A DNA stretch of 9,182 bases from JBMYQA01 sp049600855 (GTDB taxonomy: Bacteria > Bacteroidota > Bacteroidia > Cytophagales > Flammeovirgaceae). The notes under the pieces were generated by a model. That model saw nothing but the letters and a program-made list of their open reading frames with translations. It had not been told where the DNA came from and ran no database searches. The position numbers and the translations under genes are program-made. Within the stretch, counting starts at the first letter, position 1, and every line of letters begins with the position of its first letter. Shown one piece after another: positions 7,173 through 9,182 of the stretch. The stretch lies in NCBI GenBank assembly GCA_049600855.1, contig JBMYQA010000253.1:1-9182 (forward strand), read 5' to 3'.

Positions 7173-8309
7173 CTATTTATTCAACTTTGCCCGCGCATCT
7201 TCAATGTATTTAAAAGGAGAACGATAAGCTGGTGGAGCCGTCTTTTTCATTTCTTCCCAATCTTGAATGGCTTGCCCATGATTTTTCATCGCATTGTAAA
7301 TGAAGCCCCGATAATCGTAATTCATATAGCAATTGTACTTACACAGACTGATGGCTTGATTCAGGTCAGCAATCGCATCCTGATGTTGACCTACTACAGA
7401 TTTGGCAAGGCCGCGATAGCGATAAGCGGTTTCGTGATTGTTTCTCAATTGAATGACTCGATCAAAGTCTGGAATGGCTTCTTTAAACATGTTGAGGCGG
7501 CAACGCGCTACACCTCGATTGAATATGGAAGTGATGTCGTTTGGATTTAATGCAATAGCGCGTTCAAAATCTTCAAAGCCTTCTACCGAACGGCCAAGGC
7601 GCATATAGGCATTGGCTCGATTGTGGTAACTGTAACCATCCTGATCATTTGTGGCTAATACGCGGTTGTAATCGCCAATGGCCTCGCGGTATTTTCCCAA
7701 ATGAAAATAAGAAAGTCCTCGATTACGGTAAGCCAGTAGGTAAGTGGAATCTAAGGCAATGGCTTGGTTATAATCAGTCAAGGCTTCTTCAAAACGTTTT
7801 AAGTTAAATTTTGCTTCGGCACGTTTATTATAATACAGGTGGCAATTGGTTTTACAAAGCGCGATAGCTGTATCAAAATCAGCAATTGCTTCGTTTAAAT
7901 GATGACTTTGAACAAATACAACTCCACGGTTATAATAGGAATTTGGATCGTTCGCATTTAAAGAAATGGCTTTAGAGAAATCTTTCATAGCCGCTTCTTT
8001 TTGTCCAAGTTTAAACAATACACTGCCGCGATTGTAATAAGCAGCGGCAAAATCAGCCTGTAACTCTAAGGCTTTAGAATAATCTTTTAGAGCTGCTTCG
8101 TAGCGTTTTAATGCATTATAAGCTACGCCCCGATTATAGTAAGCGGGAGCCAAAGGGCTATAACCTAGTTCAATCGCTTTAGAGAAACAGTTAATTTGGT
8201 CTTTAGGATTGGTATGTTTGGCTCCCTTAGCAAACCACTCTTTCGCTGTTTGTGCATGCATAACAAAACTCAAACAAAGGAGAAATAGTATAGCGAGGTG
8301 TCTCATCAT
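7173..8309 (-). CDS. Exported TPR-only protein related to the TPR parts of the two caspases
   Basis: I chose the ATG at 8309 (a second ATG follows at 8306), because it places a signal peptide (RHLAILFLLCLSFVMHA|Q) right at the start; an upstream in-frame TTG would put 13 unlikely residues before it. The mature protein, of 378 residues in all, is built wholly from about ten TPR units. It opens with AKEWFAKG and ends with DWEEMKKTAP and KYIEDARAKL, the same caps as the TPR modules of both caspases. Cys-x3-Cys loops occur twice (C152/C156 and C323/C327, counted from 8309), suggesting two fused modules. There is no protease domain and no room for a lost one before the stop. TPR arrays bind peptides or other proteins, so it may be an adaptor, a scaffold, or a decoy that competes with the caspases for a shared partner. 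The role is inference; exported TPR identity is solid. Confidence 0.92.
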   Translation of the reverse strand: MMRHLAILFLLCLSFVMHAQTAKEWFAKGAKHTNPKDQINCFSKAIELGYSPLAPAYYNRGVAYNALKRYEAALKDYSKALELQADFAAAYYNRGSVLFKLGQKEAAMKDFSKAISLNANDPNSYYNRGVVFVQSHHLNEAIADFDTAIALCKTNCHLYYNKRAEAKFNLKRFEEALTDYNQAIALDSTYLLAYRNRGLSYFHLGKYREAIGDYNRVLATNDQDGYSYHNRANAYMRLGRSVEGFEDFERAIALNPNDITSIFNRGVARCRLNMFKEAIPDFDRVIQLRNNHETAYRYRGLAKSVVGQHQDAIADLNQAISLCKYNCYMNYDYRGFIYNAMKNHGQAIQDWEEMKKTAPPAYRSPFKYIEDARAKLNK

Positions 8310-8404
8310 GAAGGGTGAATTTGGCAAAATTGTTTGACGAAAATACAAAAGTTCTATTGGAAAGATACCGCTTAATTGAAAGCTTCTTAACTCTTTTTCA
8401 CTCG

Positions 8405-8432
8405 AAAAAACTAATGTTAGACAAGTTCATTA
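8405..8432 (-). terminator. Weak intrinsic terminator candidate after the partial TPR gene
   Basis: On the minus strand TAATG and CATTA form a 5-bp stem around an 11-nt loop, followed after one base by six T (plus-strand A run 8405-8410). It lies 12 bp beyond the stop at 8445 in a 135-bp gap. The short, A+T-rich stem makes it weak; it may attenuate rather than stop transcription into the TPR-only gene. Otherwise I see no clear signal in this gap. Confidence 0.35.
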
Positions 8433-8444
8433 AGTACGATGTTT

Positions 8445-9182
8445 TTACGCTTCCAATTCCTTTAATTTACTATCAATCCATTCAAAGTTGGCGCGATAAT
8501 CACGGTGATTTGGAGCCGTCTCTACCAATGCTACTAGTAAAGGATGTGACAAAAGATAATATTTCTGAGCCTCTTCCAAATTGGGTTCTGCTTCATGAAT
8601 CCAACCCAGCCATTGATAGCATAAGGCCAATATATTTTTAATATCTGTATAGTGAGGGTAAGCCTCATACAATTCTTGACATAACTGGATACATTCATGA
8701 AGCACTTGGATGGACTGTTCTACTTGGTTTCGGTGGTAGTGGATTTGCCCCAAGCGTAAGAGATGGCTCGCTAAATTATTCTTATAATCTAAAGAATCAG
8801 GATAACTGGCATAAAGTTCCTTGGCAATTTCAATAGATTTCTCACATTCCACCAAAGCCTGTTCATAATCTTGGAGACGAATATAGATGTCAGCCAGTCG
8901 CGTATAATTTAAGGATAAATTATTTTTAGCTACTGGATTATTGACATCTTCTTGGTAATAAACATAAACCAGTTCGTGATTCCTTTTGAAGTAATCTAAT
9001 GCGGTTTCTACTTCACTTTTAGCTAAATAGGTGTCTCCAATATGTGAAGAAGAGTTCATTAATGCGGTTTTGTAATGCGTATTTGTAGGATATAATTCAT
9101 TCAGTGTTATAAGAAGTTCACGGAAAGTATTAAAGTGCTTCAATGCTTGCTCATAATCTCCCCAGCTTAAGTAAATAAATCC
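8445..9182 (-). CDS. C-terminal part of a long-period TPR protein, 5' end outside the window
   Basis: The frame stays open to the right edge: codons upstream of the TTG at 9143 read GFIYLSWGDYEQA, a typical TPR unit, so the gene continues past 9182 and the TTG is not the start. At least 245 residues are visible, all helical repeats with a period near 48-50 residues and recurrent ELY..YP....YK..L, LG.I and YEQAL motifs. This differs from the 34-residue TPRs of the exported proteins. Similar LYEAYP-type repeats often form the C-terminal sensor arm of large Bacteroidota proteins, some with NACHT-type or other STAND ATPase domains, so this could be the tail of such a signalling protein. That is inference, because the N-terminal part is not in view. 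It could equally be a stand-alone TPR protein. It points the same way as the downstream protease genes. Confidence 0.85.
   Translation of the reverse strand, partial: GFIYLSWGDYEQALKHFNTFRELLITLNELYPTNTHYKTALMNSSSHIGDTYLAKSEVETALDYFKRNHELVYVYYQEDVNNPVAKNNLSLNYTRLADIYIRLQDYEQALVECEKSIEIAKELYASYPDSLDYKNNLASHLLRLGQIHYHRNQVEQSIQVLHECIQLCQELYEAYPHYTDIKNILALCYQWLGWIHEAEPNLEEAQKYYLLSHPLLVALVETAPNHRDYRANFEWIDSKLKELEA

Noticed and set aside
8310..8348. In-frame TTG at 8348 as start of the TPR-only protein
   Set aside because: It adds 13 residues with no signal-peptide character before a textbook signal peptide that begins at the ATGs at 8309 and 8306.
9141..9143. TTG at 9143 as start of the right-edge TPR protein
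   Set aside because: The frame remains open upstream to the window edge and encodes a typical TPR unit, so the gene is truncated by the window.

Overview
ORGANISM. The window looks like a chromosomal segment of a Bacteroidota bacterium. Pointers are modest G+C, start codons without clear Shine-Dalgarno sequences, four exported proteins whose signal peptides end in the Bacteroidota-like pattern Ala|Gln, and long TPR proteins together with caspase-like and CHAT proteases, a mix common in gliding or filamentous members such as Saprospiria and Cytophagia. The class-level placement is inference. LAYOUT. The left end (1-1040, plus strand) is the 3' part of a housekeeping citrate synthase gene, gltA. 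It is closed by a hairpin (1059-1090) that also serves the converging genes. Everything else lies on the minus strand and is transcribed from right to left. Upstream to downstream it holds: a TPR protein cut by the window edge (8445-9182); an exported TPR-only protein (7173-8309); a small cytoplasmic protein with an effector-associated-type domain (EAD) fused to a CHAT protease (6291-7115); an exported TPR-caspase with a double TPR module (4311-6179); a second exported TPR-caspase with freshly amplified TPR units (2628-4220); an exported protein of unknown function (1689-2615); and a four-helix membrane protein ending in an EAD (1093-1692). The last three are tightly packed (12-bp gap, then a 4-bp ATGA overlap) and are almost certainly one transcript. 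The upstream gaps of 57, 90, 111 and 135 bp leave room for internal promoters or attenuation. HOW IT MAY WORK. Three links join the genes. First, the membrane protein and the CHAT protease carry the same ~60-residue domain (25 of 59 positions identical without gaps), which suggests like-with-like binding that brings a cytoplasmic protease to the inner membrane. Second, three exported proteins share a distinctive TPR module with its own N-terminal and C-terminal caps; in two of them it is joined to an intact caspase-like domain, in the third it stands alone. Third, the shared module carries a Cys-x3-Cys loop that could form a disulfide after export. The set reads as a candidate two-compartment protease signalling or conflict locus: caspase-like proteases and a TPR-only partner outside the inner membrane, a membrane EAD protein between, and a CHAT protease inside. 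This assembly is inference; the domains and active-site residues are seen directly. No RNA genes, CRISPR arrays or insertion sequences were found.
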